DNA of 58,438 nt from Bacteroidales bacterium (GTDB lineage Bacteria > Bacteroidota > Bacteroidia > Bacteroidales > Marinilabiliaceae), in NCBI GenBank assembly GCA_017417385.1, contig JAFPZF010000028.1, positions 1-58,438 on the forward strand. Direction: 5' to 3'. The position numbers were made by a program, and so were the translations under genes. Under the pieces are notes generated by a model, which saw nothing but the letters and a program-made list of their open reading frames with translations, searched no databases and was not told the origin of the DNA. This document shows positions 41,616-49,977 of this stretch, in pieces. The stretch's first letter is position 1, and the number at the start of each line of letters is the position of its first letter.

Positions 41616-43682
41616 ATGAAGAAGACAATCATAGCGATGATAGCGGCGATAGCTCTACCACTGTCGATGGTCGCACAGAGCGATCAGAAAGAGGAGAGCT
41701 ACTACATGAAGCGCGGGAAGGAGAAGTACAGTGAGTACAACTATCAGGAGGCGGAGGAGCTCTTCCAGAAGGAGGTAGAGAACAACCCCACGAATTGTGA
41801 GGCGTACTATTACATGGCCTACATGAACTACGTCAACCAGAATAACGGCAAGGCGCTTGAGAATCTCGAGAAGGGCATCAAGGCGTCTGGGAAAGACAAG
41901 AAAGGAGTCGCGATGTGCTACATACTCAGGAGCGAGATAGAGAGAGTGATGGGCAAGGAGAGCGAGCGGAAGGCAGATCTCGACAGGGCAATCAAGACGG
42001 CGCCGGACATAGTAAATGCGTATCTCGTAAGGGGCGACTACTATCTAGAGAAGCGGGAGTATGACAAAGCCATGGGAGACTACGAGAAGGCAATCGAGGT
42101 GAAGCCGACGAGCGCGAAAGCTCATCAGAGCAAAGCCATGATACACAAGCTGAAAGGCGAGAATGAGGAGGCGGTGAAGGAGCTCGGGTATGCAATCACG
42201 TTGAATCCGAACGACTATAAACTCCTGGAGATGCGGAGCGAGTGCCTAAGGAAGGCGGGGAGACTGGCCGAGGCGATGGACGACGCCATATTGTACATCA
42301 ATGAGAATCAAAACTTTCAGCGGGGGATGGACCTGATAAAAGCCATAGCGGACACGAGCTACTGGATTGCGGACGTCAAGCTACGTGCCGTGCAGAAAAC
42401 GGAGCCGAGCAATTCGTACTGGTATGCCGTCGAGGCGAAGATGCAGTATAGCATGAATAGATATAGAGAGAGCATAGCCAGCTATGAGAGGTGCGTAGAG
42501 TTGGATGAGAATCCGTGGATGCATTACAGGGAGATAGGAGACAACTATAGGAAACTAGGGGACATGGAGATGGCGATAGAGTACCTCAGCAAGGCGGTAG
42601 CTGGTGACTCGACAGACTATCGGAGTCGAGTGTGTCGCTATTTAGCCTTCGACGCCCTCGGCAGGAAGGAGGAGGCGATGGCGGACCTCAACAAGTGCAT
42701 CCAGATGTATGGCGGCTATGCAGTGTGTTATTTCAACAGGGCGTGGTTTGAGCAGTATAACGGCATGGAGACAGAGTCGTTGACGGACTTGACGGCTGCA
42801 ATAGATATGGCTCCAAGTAGTCAGCTGTATCGACTGATACGAGGAGAGGTGTTCATGAGGATGGGCAACGAGGAGATGGCGAAACTCGACTTCCGGAAAG
42901 TCATAGATTTGCATGAGACAAGCAAAGCCTTTGGTGGTAAGCCAGAGTCCAGTGCGATGTTCGCGTATTATAGGCTCGGCGAGGTAGATAAGGCTATGGA
43001 GATACAGAGAGAGCTTGAGAGCGAGGGCGGCGAGGAGTATGACGTAGCCTGCATATATTCGATGCTTGGTGACACCGAGAAGGCCATGAAGAATCTGAGG
43101 GCGAGCATAGAAGGCGGGTACAGAGAGTTTCATCATATAATGAGGGACTACGACCTCGAGAACGTCAGGAAGTTGCCCGTGTTCAAGCAGATGATGGAGG
43201 AGTATATGATGAAGCCGATGGAGGACGCGAAGGGGAAAGAAGGGAGTGATGAGACGGGCGAGGTCAAGATTGTCGAGATACCCTTCGTCAGGGACGGGGG
43301 GAACTTGGCGAACGTCAAGTGCGAAGTCAACGGGTTGCCGCTGCACTTCATCTTTGACACGGGAGCCAGCTCGGTCACCATCAGCACCGTCGAGGCGACA
43401 TTCATGCTGAAGAACGGGTACCTGAAGGACAGCGACATCAGCGGGAAGCAGTATTTCACGACAGCGGACGGGAGCATATCCGAGGGCACGAACATAATAC
43501 TGCGGAGCATTAACTTTGGTGGGCTGACCCTTGAGAACGTCAGGGCGAGTGTCGTTGCGAGCCAGCGGGCGCCGCTGCTACTTGGTCAGACCGTCATGCA
43601 GAGACTTGGGAGGATAGAGATAGACAACGACTCGAAGGTCCTGAGAGTACATTACAGGGGGCCGGCGAGCGGGAAGAAGTAA
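41616..43682 (+). CDS. TPR protein with C-terminal retropepsin-like aspartyl protease
   Basis: 688 residues. Signal peptide (IIAMIAAIALPLSMVAQ), TPR repeats from about 30 to 520 (YNYQEAEELFQKEVENNP, REYDKAMGDYEKAIEVKPTS, DMEMAIEYLSKAVAGDSTD), then an aspartyl protease-like domain from about 555 with FIFDTGASS (catalytic Asp581), a flap region (YFTTADGSISEGTNI) and LLLGQTVMQRLGRIEID. By family a single-domain retropepsin that dimerises; substrates unknown. It acts outside the cytoplasm. The TPR part is paralogous to the gene at 37717. A strong terminator follows. Confidence 0.88.
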   Translation: MKKTIIAMIAAIALPLSMVAQSDQKEESYYMKRGKEKYSEYNYQEAEELFQKEVENNPTNCEAYYYMAYMNYVNQNNGKALENLEKGIKASGKDKKGVAMCYILRSEIERVMGKESERKADLDRAIKTAPDIVNAYLVRGDYYLEKREYDKAMGDYEKAIEVKPTSAKAHQSKAMIHKLKGENEEAVKELGYAITLNPNDYKLLEMRSECLRKAGRLAEAMDDAILYINENQNFQRGMDLIKAIADTSYWIADVKLRAVQKTEPSNSYWYAVEAKMQYSMNRYRESIASYERCVELDENPWMHYREIGDNYRKLGDMEMAIEYLSKAVAGDSTDYRSRVCRYLAFDALGRKEEAMADLNKCIQMYGGYAVCYFNRAWFEQYNGMETESLTDLTAAIDMAPSSQLYRLIRGEVFMRMGNEEMAKLDFRKVIDLHETSKAFGGKPESSAMFAYYRLGEVDKAMEIQRELESEGGEEYDVACIYSMLGDTEKAMKNLRASIEGGYREFHHIMRDYDLENVRKLPVFKQMMEEYMMKPMEDAKGKEGSDETGEVKIVEIPFVRDGGNLANVKCEVNGLPLHFIFDTGASSVTISTVEATFMLKNGYLKDSDISGKQYFTTADGSISEGTNIILRSINFGGLTLENVRASVVASQRAPLLLGQTVMQRLGRIEIDNDSKVLRVHYRGPASGKK

Positions 43683-43688
43683 GACGAG

Positions 43689-43726
43689 AATGTTGGGGCC
43701 AGGAGTTTGGTCCCAACATTTTTTTT
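43689..43726 (+). terminator. Strong intrinsic terminator
   Basis: Stem AATGTTGGG / CCCAACATT followed by eight T residues, just after the TPR-protease stop. Confidence 0.92.
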
Positions 43727-43759
43727 AGGGCGAAGCAATAGCAGCAAGAAGTAGACAGG

Positions 43760-43778
43760 GCTAATACAGGTCTAACCA
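43760..43778 (+). repeat. Diverged TCTAAC repeat
   Basis: GCTAATACAGGTCTAACCA, related to the ACAAGTCTAACCCA repeat at 18113-18126 and 25480-25493. Confidence 0.45.
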
Positions 43779-43914
43779 CGGGGGGTAGAAAGTAAAGAAA
43801 CAGCTGCCCTTCGCAGGGAGGTGGAGAAGTGATAAAGAAGGAGGCGCAAGAGAGTGGAGGATTGGAATATAGAGAGAAAAAGCGTAAATTGCGGGCAGAA
43901 AAGGAGAAGAGAGA

Positions 43915-44763
43915 ATGGGAAAGTATCTGGACCCGAAGGCGGACTTGACGTTCAAGAAGGTGTTTGGCGAGCATCCGAACCTCGTCATAAGCCTATTGAA
44001 TGCGCTATTGCCATTGGAGGAGGGACAGGAGATAAAGGAGGTCGAGTATCTCTCGCCGGAGCGGGTGCCGTGGTTCTCGTCGGGGAAGTACAGCATAGTA
44101 GATGTCATGTGCAAGGCGAAGGACGGTCGGCATTTCATAGTCGAGATGCAGATGTACTGGACGACGAACTTCAAGGACAGAGTGCTCTTCAACTCGGCAA
44201 AGGTGTATGTCGAGCAGCTCAGGCAGGGAGAGGACTACAGCAAGTTGAAGCCAGTGTACACGCTGAGCCTGGTCAACGACATATTCGAGCCCACGATGAC
44301 GGAGATGATACACCATTATCAGATGGTGCATGACAAGAAGACCGAGAAGGTGATAGACGGGCTACACCTCGTCTTCGTAGAGTTGCCGAAGTTCAAGCCT
44401 CAGAACATGACAGAGAAGAAGATGGCGGCTCTGTGGCTACGGTTCCTGACGGAGATAGACGGGGACACGAGGGAAGCGCCGAAGGAGCTGGCGGACAACG
44501 GGGAGATAAGTCAGGCGATGAAGATAGTCGAGGAGACGGCGTACACGAGGGAGCAGTTGGAGGAGTACAACTGGTTCTGGGACAAGGTGAGGCTTGACAG
44601 GAACTTGGCAGGAGCGGCAGAGCAGAGGTATGAAGAAGGACTGGAAGAGGGAGCGCGGAATACCAACATAGAGAATGCCAGGAAGATGAAGGAGATAGGG
44701 ATGACGACAGAGCAGATAAGGATGGTGACGGGACTGACGGAGGAGGAGATAGAGAGGCTATAG
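43915..44763 (+). CDS. Rpn family PD-(D/E)XK nuclease / putative transposase
   Basis: 282 residues. It matches the Rpn/TIGR01784 family: N-terminal LDPKADLTFKKVFGEHPNL, a PD-(D/E)XK core (YSIVDVMCKAKDG then HFIVEMQMYW, with D63 and the E in VEMQ as likely metal ligands), and the C-terminal helix MKEIGMTTEQIRMVTGL. Members promote RecA-independent recombination in E. coli and are numerous in Bacteroidota. No flanking inverted repeat defines it as a mobile element. Its stop is merged with a GGGAACTTCTATAAATAGC repeat. It is a candidate actor on the nearby hairpins, by proximity only. Confidence 0.9.
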   Translation: MGKYLDPKADLTFKKVFGEHPNLVISLLNALLPLEEGQEIKEVEYLSPERVPWFSSGKYSIVDVMCKAKDGRHFIVEMQMYWTTNFKDRVLFNSAKVYVEQLRQGEDYSKLKPVYTLSLVNDIFEPTMTEMIHHYQMVHDKKTEKVIDGLHLVFVELPKFKPQNMTEKKMAALWLRFLTEIDGDTREAPKELADNGEISQAMKIVEETAYTREQLEEYNWFWDKVRLDRNLAGAAEQRYEEGLEEGARNTNIENARKMKEIGMTTEQIRMVTGLTEEEIERL

Positions 44764-44802
44764 GGAACTTCTATAAATAGCTTTTACTGCACTCGCTCAA
44801 TC
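44763..44802. repeat. GGGAACTTCTATAAATAGC end plus partial hairpin unit h
   Basis: The left terminal sequence of the MITE-like element directly follows the Rpn stop. ACTGCACTCGCTCAATCG follows, the right frame of the hairpin unit without its left arm. Confidence 0.6.
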
Positions 44803-44878
44803 GAAGGGAATCACAAAAATCGGCTCAACGGAGTCGGAAATAATAGTCAGAATAAGTTGGAAGAAGGGGAGATTTGAT

Positions 44879-44886
44879 TACATTTG
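44879..44886 (+). promoter_or_regulatory. -7 box TACATTTG
   Basis: Exact TAnnTTTG match. It overlaps the region just before the ATG at 44888, so the ATG at 44915 is the more likely start. Confidence 0.6.
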
Positions 44887-44914
44887 CATGAGGAGCAAAC
44901 ATAAAACACAGGTT

Positions 44915-45538
44915 ATGAGAAACGTATTTACGGCAAGAATAATCAGGAGAGTCGTTGTCATGCTGGGGGTGATTCTCGGAGTGTGTTCCGTAGCGGAGGC
45001 ACAGAGCCAGGAGACTGCAGCAGTCGGCGTCGGGAGCAGCATAGGACCATGGCCGATGAGGGGGCTGAGGGGCTTCGCAGGAGTGAGTGTTGGAGTAGGT
45101 CAGCCGGACTTCTTTAAAAGCAGCGTGACATACGGAGCTTATGCGTCTTTCGGGTATCAGCTCAACAACGTGTTCTACATAGGCGGCGGAGTCCAGTATC
45201 AGGGTGTGTCGGCAGAAGAGCGTAGGACGCAGGGAGAAACCGAGGACAAGGATTACAACATATTTACAGTGTTTGCCAATCCACGAATAGAGATACTGAA
45301 GAAGAAGGTGACGCCGTTTGTCGACAGCAAGGTAGGTTATAGCGTGACGGGTCTGAGCGGGGTCTACTTGTTGAACCAGACGGGTGTCAGGATAAACAGG
45401 GTGAATTTTGCCATAGGTTATGAGTCGCAGTGGGCGAAGGCCACTCGTTATCATTACGGGTATAGCTATGATGAGAGCATAGAGCAGATAAACACATACG
45501 TGTTCACATTCGCATTTGACTTTGGGAAGAGGAGGTAA
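44915..45538 (+). CDS. Outer-membrane beta-barrel protein
   Basis: 207 residues from the ATG at 44915, chosen because the -7 box ends at 44886. Signal peptide (VVVMLGVILGVCSVAEAQ), then strands alternating with turns (GFAGVSVGVGQPDF, SFGYQLNNVFYIGGGVQYQG, VNFAIGYESQWAK) and a terminal aromatic strand VFTFAFDFGKRR. This resembles small porin-like or OprF-N-type barrels of Bacteroidota. Function not assignable; monocistronic. Confidence 0.75.
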   Translation: MRNVFTARIIRRVVVMLGVILGVCSVAEAQSQETAAVGVGSSIGPWPMRGLRGFAGVSVGVGQPDFFKSSVTYGAYASFGYQLNNVFYIGGGVQYQGVSAEERRTQGETEDKDYNIFTVFANPRIEILKKKVTPFVDSKVGYSVTGLSGVYLLNQTGVRINRVNFAIGYESQWAKATRYHYGYSYDESIEQINTYVFTFAFDFGKRR

Positions 45539-45618
45539 GGAGCGATATTTTTGAGGGGAGGAAGTTGTGCGTTAGAATTTTTTGCTATCTTAGGTAAAAC
45601 CAATTAAATCGAGACAAT

Positions 45619-46257
45619 ATGAGAGACAATGTTGGATTATCCTTTATGAGGAAGATGGTCATGGTCGTTGTGATGACCTTGGCGATGGGAGCTGGCGCAC
45701 AGGCGCAGGAGCAGAGCAGTGGCGGCATAGTCAAGCAGCTCAGCGACAAGAGCAATGATGCATCCAGGAAGTATAGGGAGTGGGCAAAAGGCCGTTACAA
45801 AGGGAAGGTCAAGTTGCAGTCTGGGAGCCTTGGCGTCTTGAGTGAGAATGCCACTGCGAAGTTTGAGATGGACTATAGCACTACGACCTTTGATGATGGA
45901 GACGAGGAGTACAAGACGTGGTGTGGCAAGGATTATGAGGAGCGAGTCAGCATCTCGTATGACGCCTTCGTGCATGAGCTGAACGAGACATCGAAGGGGC
46001 TGAAGATCTCGGCGGCTGGAGGGGAGAAGTACCTGATGAAGTTCAAGGTCAAAGACATAGAGAAGAAAGTCGCGACGGGCTGGTGGGGTCAGATGGCATT
46101 CAGGGTGACCGGCGACATAGAAGTAACTGATGCCTCGACAGGAGCGAGCGTCTGCAAGATGGAAGTCGACGTGCGTGGCGATGCCGACATGGTGCCGTCG
46201 GATGCAATAGGCAGCGCGTTCACCGCAATCGTCAAGGCGATGCTGAAGGCAAAGTAG
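45619..46257 (+). CDS. Secreted protein of unknown function
   Basis: 212 residues; the likely signal peptide starts at the second Met (MRKMVMVVVMTLAMGAGAQAQ). The mature part has mixed charged strands (YKGKVKLQSGSLGVLSE, KYLMKFKVKDIEKK, FRVTGDIEVTDASTG) and ends IVKAMLKAK. I do not recognise the family. Monocistronic between the barrel protein and hppA, with a terminator downstream. Confidence 0.7.
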   Translation: MRDNVGLSFMRKMVMVVVMTLAMGAGAQAQEQSSGGIVKQLSDKSNDASRKYREWAKGRYKGKVKLQSGSLGVLSENATAKFEMDYSTTTFDDGDEEYKTWCGKDYEERVSISYDAFVHELNETSKGLKISAAGGEKYLMKFKVKDIEKKVATGWWGQMAFRVTGDIEVTDASTGASVCKMEVDVRGDADMVPSDAIGSAFTAIVKAMLKAK

Positions 46258-46289
46258 GGGAGAGAAGGGTAAGATAAGAAGCGAGATAC

Positions 46290-46322
46290 AGTGCCGTCGC
46301 CCGGAGAGGGGTGGCGGCACTT
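46290..46322 (+). terminator. Terminator hairpin
   Basis: Stem AGTGCCGTCGCCC / GGGTGGCGGCACT with G-U pairs, followed by TTTAAT. It lies 33 bp after the preceding stop. Confidence 0.7.
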
Positions 46323-46533
46323 TAATATTGTATGGAGGGGGGAAGAAGGGAAAGGAGGAAGAGACGGAAGAGGTGAAGGGAGAGGAAGTGGCGTATCTGC
46401 TAGGGTAGAAAGTGATTAAGAGAGGTGGAGTGTGCCAAGAGAGTAAAAATATGTTATAAGGCATAAAAAAAAGGGCAACGATGGAGGGATAAATGTCGTA
46501 AATTGGCATAGGAAATAAAAACAAGAAAGAACT

Positions 46534-48819
46534 ATGTCAGAATCACTGTTTTGGTTGGTGCCCGTGGCATCAGTCGTAGCTTTATTCTTTGCATGGCTGT
46601 TCTACAGACAGATGATGAAGAGCGATGAAGGCAACGACAGGATGCGTGAGATAGCGGGCTATGTGCGCGAGGGCGCGATGGCGTATCTACGGCGTCAGTA
46701 TGGAGTAGTAATCAAAGTATTTGCGGTATTAGCAGTAATATTGTGCATCCTGGCGTACATGGGAGTTCAGAATCCGTTTGTGCCGGTAGCATTCCTGACG
46801 GGCGGATTCTTCTCGGGACTTTGTGGATATCTCGGGATGAAGACGGCGACGAATGCGTCGTCGAGGACGGCACAGGGTGCGACGAAGAGCCTCAACTCGG
46901 GGCTCAAGATAGCGTTCAGGAGCGGTGCGGTCATGGGACTTGTCGTCGTAGGCTTCGGCTTGCTAGACATAGCATTGTGGTTCTGCCTATTGGACTACGT
47001 CATCTTCACGCCGGAGCACATGGAGAGCGGCCTGAGCTTCTTAGGGCTTGACTTCGTACATCCGGGGACGACGCCACATCAGAAGATGATAGAGATCACG
47101 GCGACCATGTTGACATTTGGCATGGGAGCGTCGACTCAGGCGCTGTTTGCGAGAGTCGGTGGTGGCATCTTCACGAAGGCTGCTGACGTCGGTGCGGACC
47201 TCGTCGGCAAGGTCGAGGCAGGCATTCCGGAGGACGACCCGAGGAATCCGGCGACGATAGCAGACAACGTCGGTGACAACGTCGGAGACGTTGCGGGCAT
47301 GGGAGCGGACCTCTATGAGAGCTTCTGCGGGTCGGTGCTCTCGACGGCGGCACTGGGAGCGGCGATCCCGGCGTTGACATCGGAGCAGCAGTTCCAGATG
47401 GTGATAGCGCCGATGCTGGTTGCGGCGATAGGCACATTGCTGTCAGTTGCAGGCATATATGCAGTCAGGACGAAGGAGGGAGCGAATCAGAAGAACCTGT
47501 TGAACGCCTTGTTGCTCGGAACGGGAGGCTCGTCGGCCTTGATATTGGTAGCAGTAGCCATCATGGCGTGGGCAGGCTGGATAGGCTGGGGCATCTTTGG
47601 AGCAGTAGTAGCTGGTCTTGTCTCGGGCGTCATCATAGGTCAGGGGACAGAGTATTACACGAGTGACGAGTATAAGCCAACGAAGGGCATAGCAGGTCAG
47701 ACGCAGCAGGGATATGCGACGACCATTATCGAGGGCATAGCAGTCGGCATGTATTCGACGTGGCTACCAGTCGTCATCGTGGCTGGTGCCATCATAGCGG
47801 CGTTTGGCTTTGCGGGAGGTTTTGACAAGGCGGACCCACATGCCTTTGCACATGGAGTGTATGGAATCGGCTTTGCGGCAGTCGGCATGTTGTCGACCCT
47901 CGGCGTCACCCTGGCGACAGATGCGTTTGGACCGATAGCAGACAATGCCGGTGGTAATGCAGAGATGAGTGGACTCGCGCATGAGGTCAGGCAGAGGACG
48001 GACGCCCTCGACAGCCTCGGCAACACGACGGCAGCGACGGGCAAGGGCTTTGCGATAGGCAGTGCAGCGTTGACGGCTATGGCGTTGCTGGCGGCTTACA
48101 TGGAGGAGATCAGGATGTGGATAGGCAGACTTGCGAAGGACAATGGTGGGACGTATCAGGTAGGTCAGACATTGTTCAGCAATGGCGACACAGAGGGAGC
48201 TGTGAATGTAGCTACGGCGACGATGAGAGACTTCGTATCGGCGTTTGACCTGTCGCTCTTCAACCCGATGCTCCTTGGTGGGCTGTTCATAGGCGCGATG
48301 ATGGCGTTCCTCTTCTGTGCGATGAGCATGAAGGCAGTCGGCAGGGCAGCGTCTAAGATGGTCGATGAGGTTCGCAGGCAGTTCAGGGAGATCAAGGGCA
48401 TCATGGAGGGCAAGGCCACTCCGGAGTATGCGAGGTGCGTAGAGATCTCGACGAAGGGAGCGCAGCACGAGATGGTCGTACCGTCGTTGATAGCGATAAT
48501 AATCCCGATAGCGGTTGGTCTCGTCATGGGCGTCCCGGGTGTGATAGGGTTGCTTGGCGGAGGACTTACAGCTGGCTTCACGCTTGCAGTGATGCTGAAC
48601 AACTCGGGCGGAGCGTGGGACAACGCGAAGAAGTATATCGAGAAGGGCAATTACGGAGGCAAGGGCAGTGACTGCCATAAGGCAGCCGTTGTCGGTGACA
48701 CCGTCGGAGACCCGTTCAAGGACACGTCTGGTCCGAGCCTTAACATACTCATCAAGCTGATGTCGATGGTGAGCGTCGTGATGGCAGGTTTGACGATCGG
48801 GTATCATTTATTCGGATAA
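46534..48819 (+). CDS. hppA: Membrane-bound ion-pumping pyrophosphatase
   Basis: 761 residues, about 16 membrane helices. Signature catalytic loop ADVGADLVGKVEAGIPEDDP, then NVGDNVGDVAGMGADLYES. The K+-dependence site reads GNTTAATGKG (Ala at 500, not Lys), indicating a K+-dependent enzyme. It hydrolyses pyrophosphate and exports Na+ and/or H+ across the inner membrane; Bacteroides homologues include dual Na+/H+ pumps, but the ion here is not settled by sequence. A weak upstream box (TAAATTGG at 46499) is the only promoter-like site. Monocistronic with its own terminator. Confidence 0.97.
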   Translation: MSESLFWLVPVASVVALFFAWLFYRQMMKSDEGNDRMREIAGYVREGAMAYLRRQYGVVIKVFAVLAVILCILAYMGVQNPFVPVAFLTGGFFSGLCGYLGMKTATNASSRTAQGATKSLNSGLKIAFRSGAVMGLVVVGFGLLDIALWFCLLDYVIFTPEHMESGLSFLGLDFVHPGTTPHQKMIEITATMLTFGMGASTQALFARVGGGIFTKAADVGADLVGKVEAGIPEDDPRNPATIADNVGDNVGDVAGMGADLYESFCGSVLSTAALGAAIPALTSEQQFQMVIAPMLVAAIGTLLSVAGIYAVRTKEGANQKNLLNALLLGTGGSSALILVAVAIMAWAGWIGWGIFGAVVAGLVSGVIIGQGTEYYTSDEYKPTKGIAGQTQQGYATTIIEGIAVGMYSTWLPVVIVAGAIIAAFGFAGGFDKADPHAFAHGVYGIGFAAVGMLSTLGVTLATDAFGPIADNAGGNAEMSGLAHEVRQRTDALDSLGNTTAATGKGFAIGSAALTAMALLAAYMEEIRMWIGRLAKDNGGTYQVGQTLFSNGDTEGAVNVATATMRDFVSAFDLSLFNPMLLGGLFIGAMMAFLFCAMSMKAVGRAASKMVDEVRRQFREIKGIMEGKATPEYARCVEISTKGAQHEMVVPSLIAIIIPIAVGLVMGVPGVIGLLGGGLTAGFTLAVMLNNSGGAWDNAKKYIEKGNYGGKGSDCHKAAVVGDTVGDPFKDTSGPSLNILIKLMSMVSVVMAGLTIGYHLFG

Positions 48820-48842
48820 TAGTTTTCTTCATCTACATGATA

Positions 48843-48873
48843 GCGAGGCTGGCGCGTGAGGTGACAGCCTCGC
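48843..48873 (+). terminator. hppA terminator
   Basis: Nine-bp stem GCGAGGCTG / CAGCCTCGC, then TCCTTTCGTTT, 23 bp after the hppA stop. A 65-base purine tract (48889-48953) follows. Confidence 0.8.
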
Positions 48874-48888
48874 TCCTTTCGTTTAGGC

Positions 48889-48953
48889 GGGGGAAGAGGA
48901 GAGAAGGGAGAGAAGGGAGAGAAGGAGAGGAGAGAAGAAGGGGAAGAGGGGAG
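48889..48953 (+). repeat. 65-base purine-only tract
   Basis: Uninterrupted A/G run made of GAGAAGG words between hppA and the Tim44-like gene. Confidence 0.85.
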
Positions 48954-49004
48954 CGTTTTCTCTTGATTTTCAGGGGATGGTGTTTGTGATATTAAATTAA
49001 TGAC

Positions 49005-49012
49005 TATTTTTG
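49005..49012 (+). promoter_or_regulatory. -7 box TATTTTTG
   Basis: Exact TAnnTTTG match 23 bp before the ATG at 49036. It disfavors the ATG at 49000. Confidence 0.55.
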
Positions 49013-49035
49013 TGAAAGAACAGGAAAACAAAAAG

Positions 49036-49887
49036 ATGTATAACAAGAGGTATAAGTTATTGTTGACGTTACTGTTTATCAGTGCGTTGTCGTTTGCAGA
49101 CGTAGGCAACCAGAACAGGTACAGTGATGACGACTTTGATGGAGGTGATGACGGGCTAGGAGTAATCATAGGGTATCTCATCAGGCTCTGTTTTGAGGAG
49201 CCGGAGATAGGAATCCCGTTGTTGATAATCGTAGTTATCTATTATTACTACAACAAGAAAAAGAAGCCGAGCAACAGTGCGGTGAACAACCTGGCGAACA
49301 ATGACGTACGGGCAGACACGACTGCGGCTGTAGCGGCGCAGATACAGGAGATAGACCCGGCGTTCTCTGGGGACAAGTTCATCGGGTATGCGCGAGAAGT
49401 GTTCATGAAGATACAGGAGGCGTGGACGCAGAAGGAGTGGAAGACTATAAGGCCATTCGAGAGTGAGACGCTCTTCAACCAGCACAAGCAGCAGCTCGAC
49501 GAGTACATAAGGCTCGGGAAGACGAACGTCGTCGAGAAGATAGGCATCAAGCAGTGCACGCTTCATTCGTTCACCGTTGACGGGGAGAAGGAGGTACTGG
49601 TAGTCTATCTGAGTGCCGTCATGAGGGACTACGTCATAGACGACAAGACGAAGAAGGTACTCGAGAGTGATCCAGAGAGAGACTGGTACATGAAGTACGA
49701 GATGGTGTTCAACAGGCATGCAGGCGTGAAGACGACGGAGGCCGGTCCGGGATATTCGATAACGAACTGTCCGAACTGCGGAGCGCCGACAGCCATCACG
49801 TCGTCTGGTCAGTGCGAGTACTGCGGTAGTGTCATCACGAACGGCGAGCATGACTGGGTATTGACTGATATACACTCGGTACAGTAA
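49036..49887 (+). CDS. Tim44-like domain protein with C-terminal zinc ribbon
   Basis: 283 residues from the ATG at 49036. A signal-like N-terminus (LLLTLLFISALSFAD), an acidic Gly/Asp stretch and one membrane segment (IPLLIIVVIYYYYNKKK) precede a Tim44-like domain at about 100-235 (FIGYAREVFMKIQEAWTQKEW, VEKIGIKQCTLHSF). A zinc ribbon (CPNCGAP...CEYCGS) ends it. By family, the Tim44-like fold binds membranes or partner proteins. It is followed after 90 bp, containing a GGAACTTCTATAAATAGC repeat, by an SPFH protein that also ends in zinc ribbons, suggesting a shared process. Confidence 0.85.
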   Translation: MYNKRYKLLLTLLFISALSFADVGNQNRYSDDDFDGGDDGLGVIIGYLIRLCFEEPEIGIPLLIIVVIYYYYNKKKKPSNSAVNNLANNDVRADTTAAVAAQIQEIDPAFSGDKFIGYAREVFMKIQEAWTQKEWKTIRPFESETLFNQHKQQLDEYIRLGKTNVVEKIGIKQCTLHSFTVDGEKEVLVVYLSAVMRDYVIDDKTKKVLESDPERDWYMKYEMVFNRHAGVKTTEAGPGYSITNCPNCGAPTAITSSGQCEYCGSVITNGEHDWVLTDIHSVQ

Positions 49888-49905
49888 GGAACTTCTATAA
49901 ATAGC
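49886..49905. repeat. GGAACTTCTATAAATAGC element after the Tim44-like gene
   Basis: It starts in the stop codon and is identical in its core to copies at 37441 and 44763. Confidence 0.65.
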
Positions 49906-49977
49906 TTTTTCAGCGTGATACGCCGAGAAGCAGAAAGAGGAGAAACAGGATAAACAAAGAAAATTAAATTCAAGGAT

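Noticed and set aside
43915-44763. Rpn-family gene as a complete insertion sequence
   Set aside because: No terminal inverted repeats or target duplication flank it; the GGGAACTTCTATAAATAGC at its 3' end is a repeat also found after unrelated genes.
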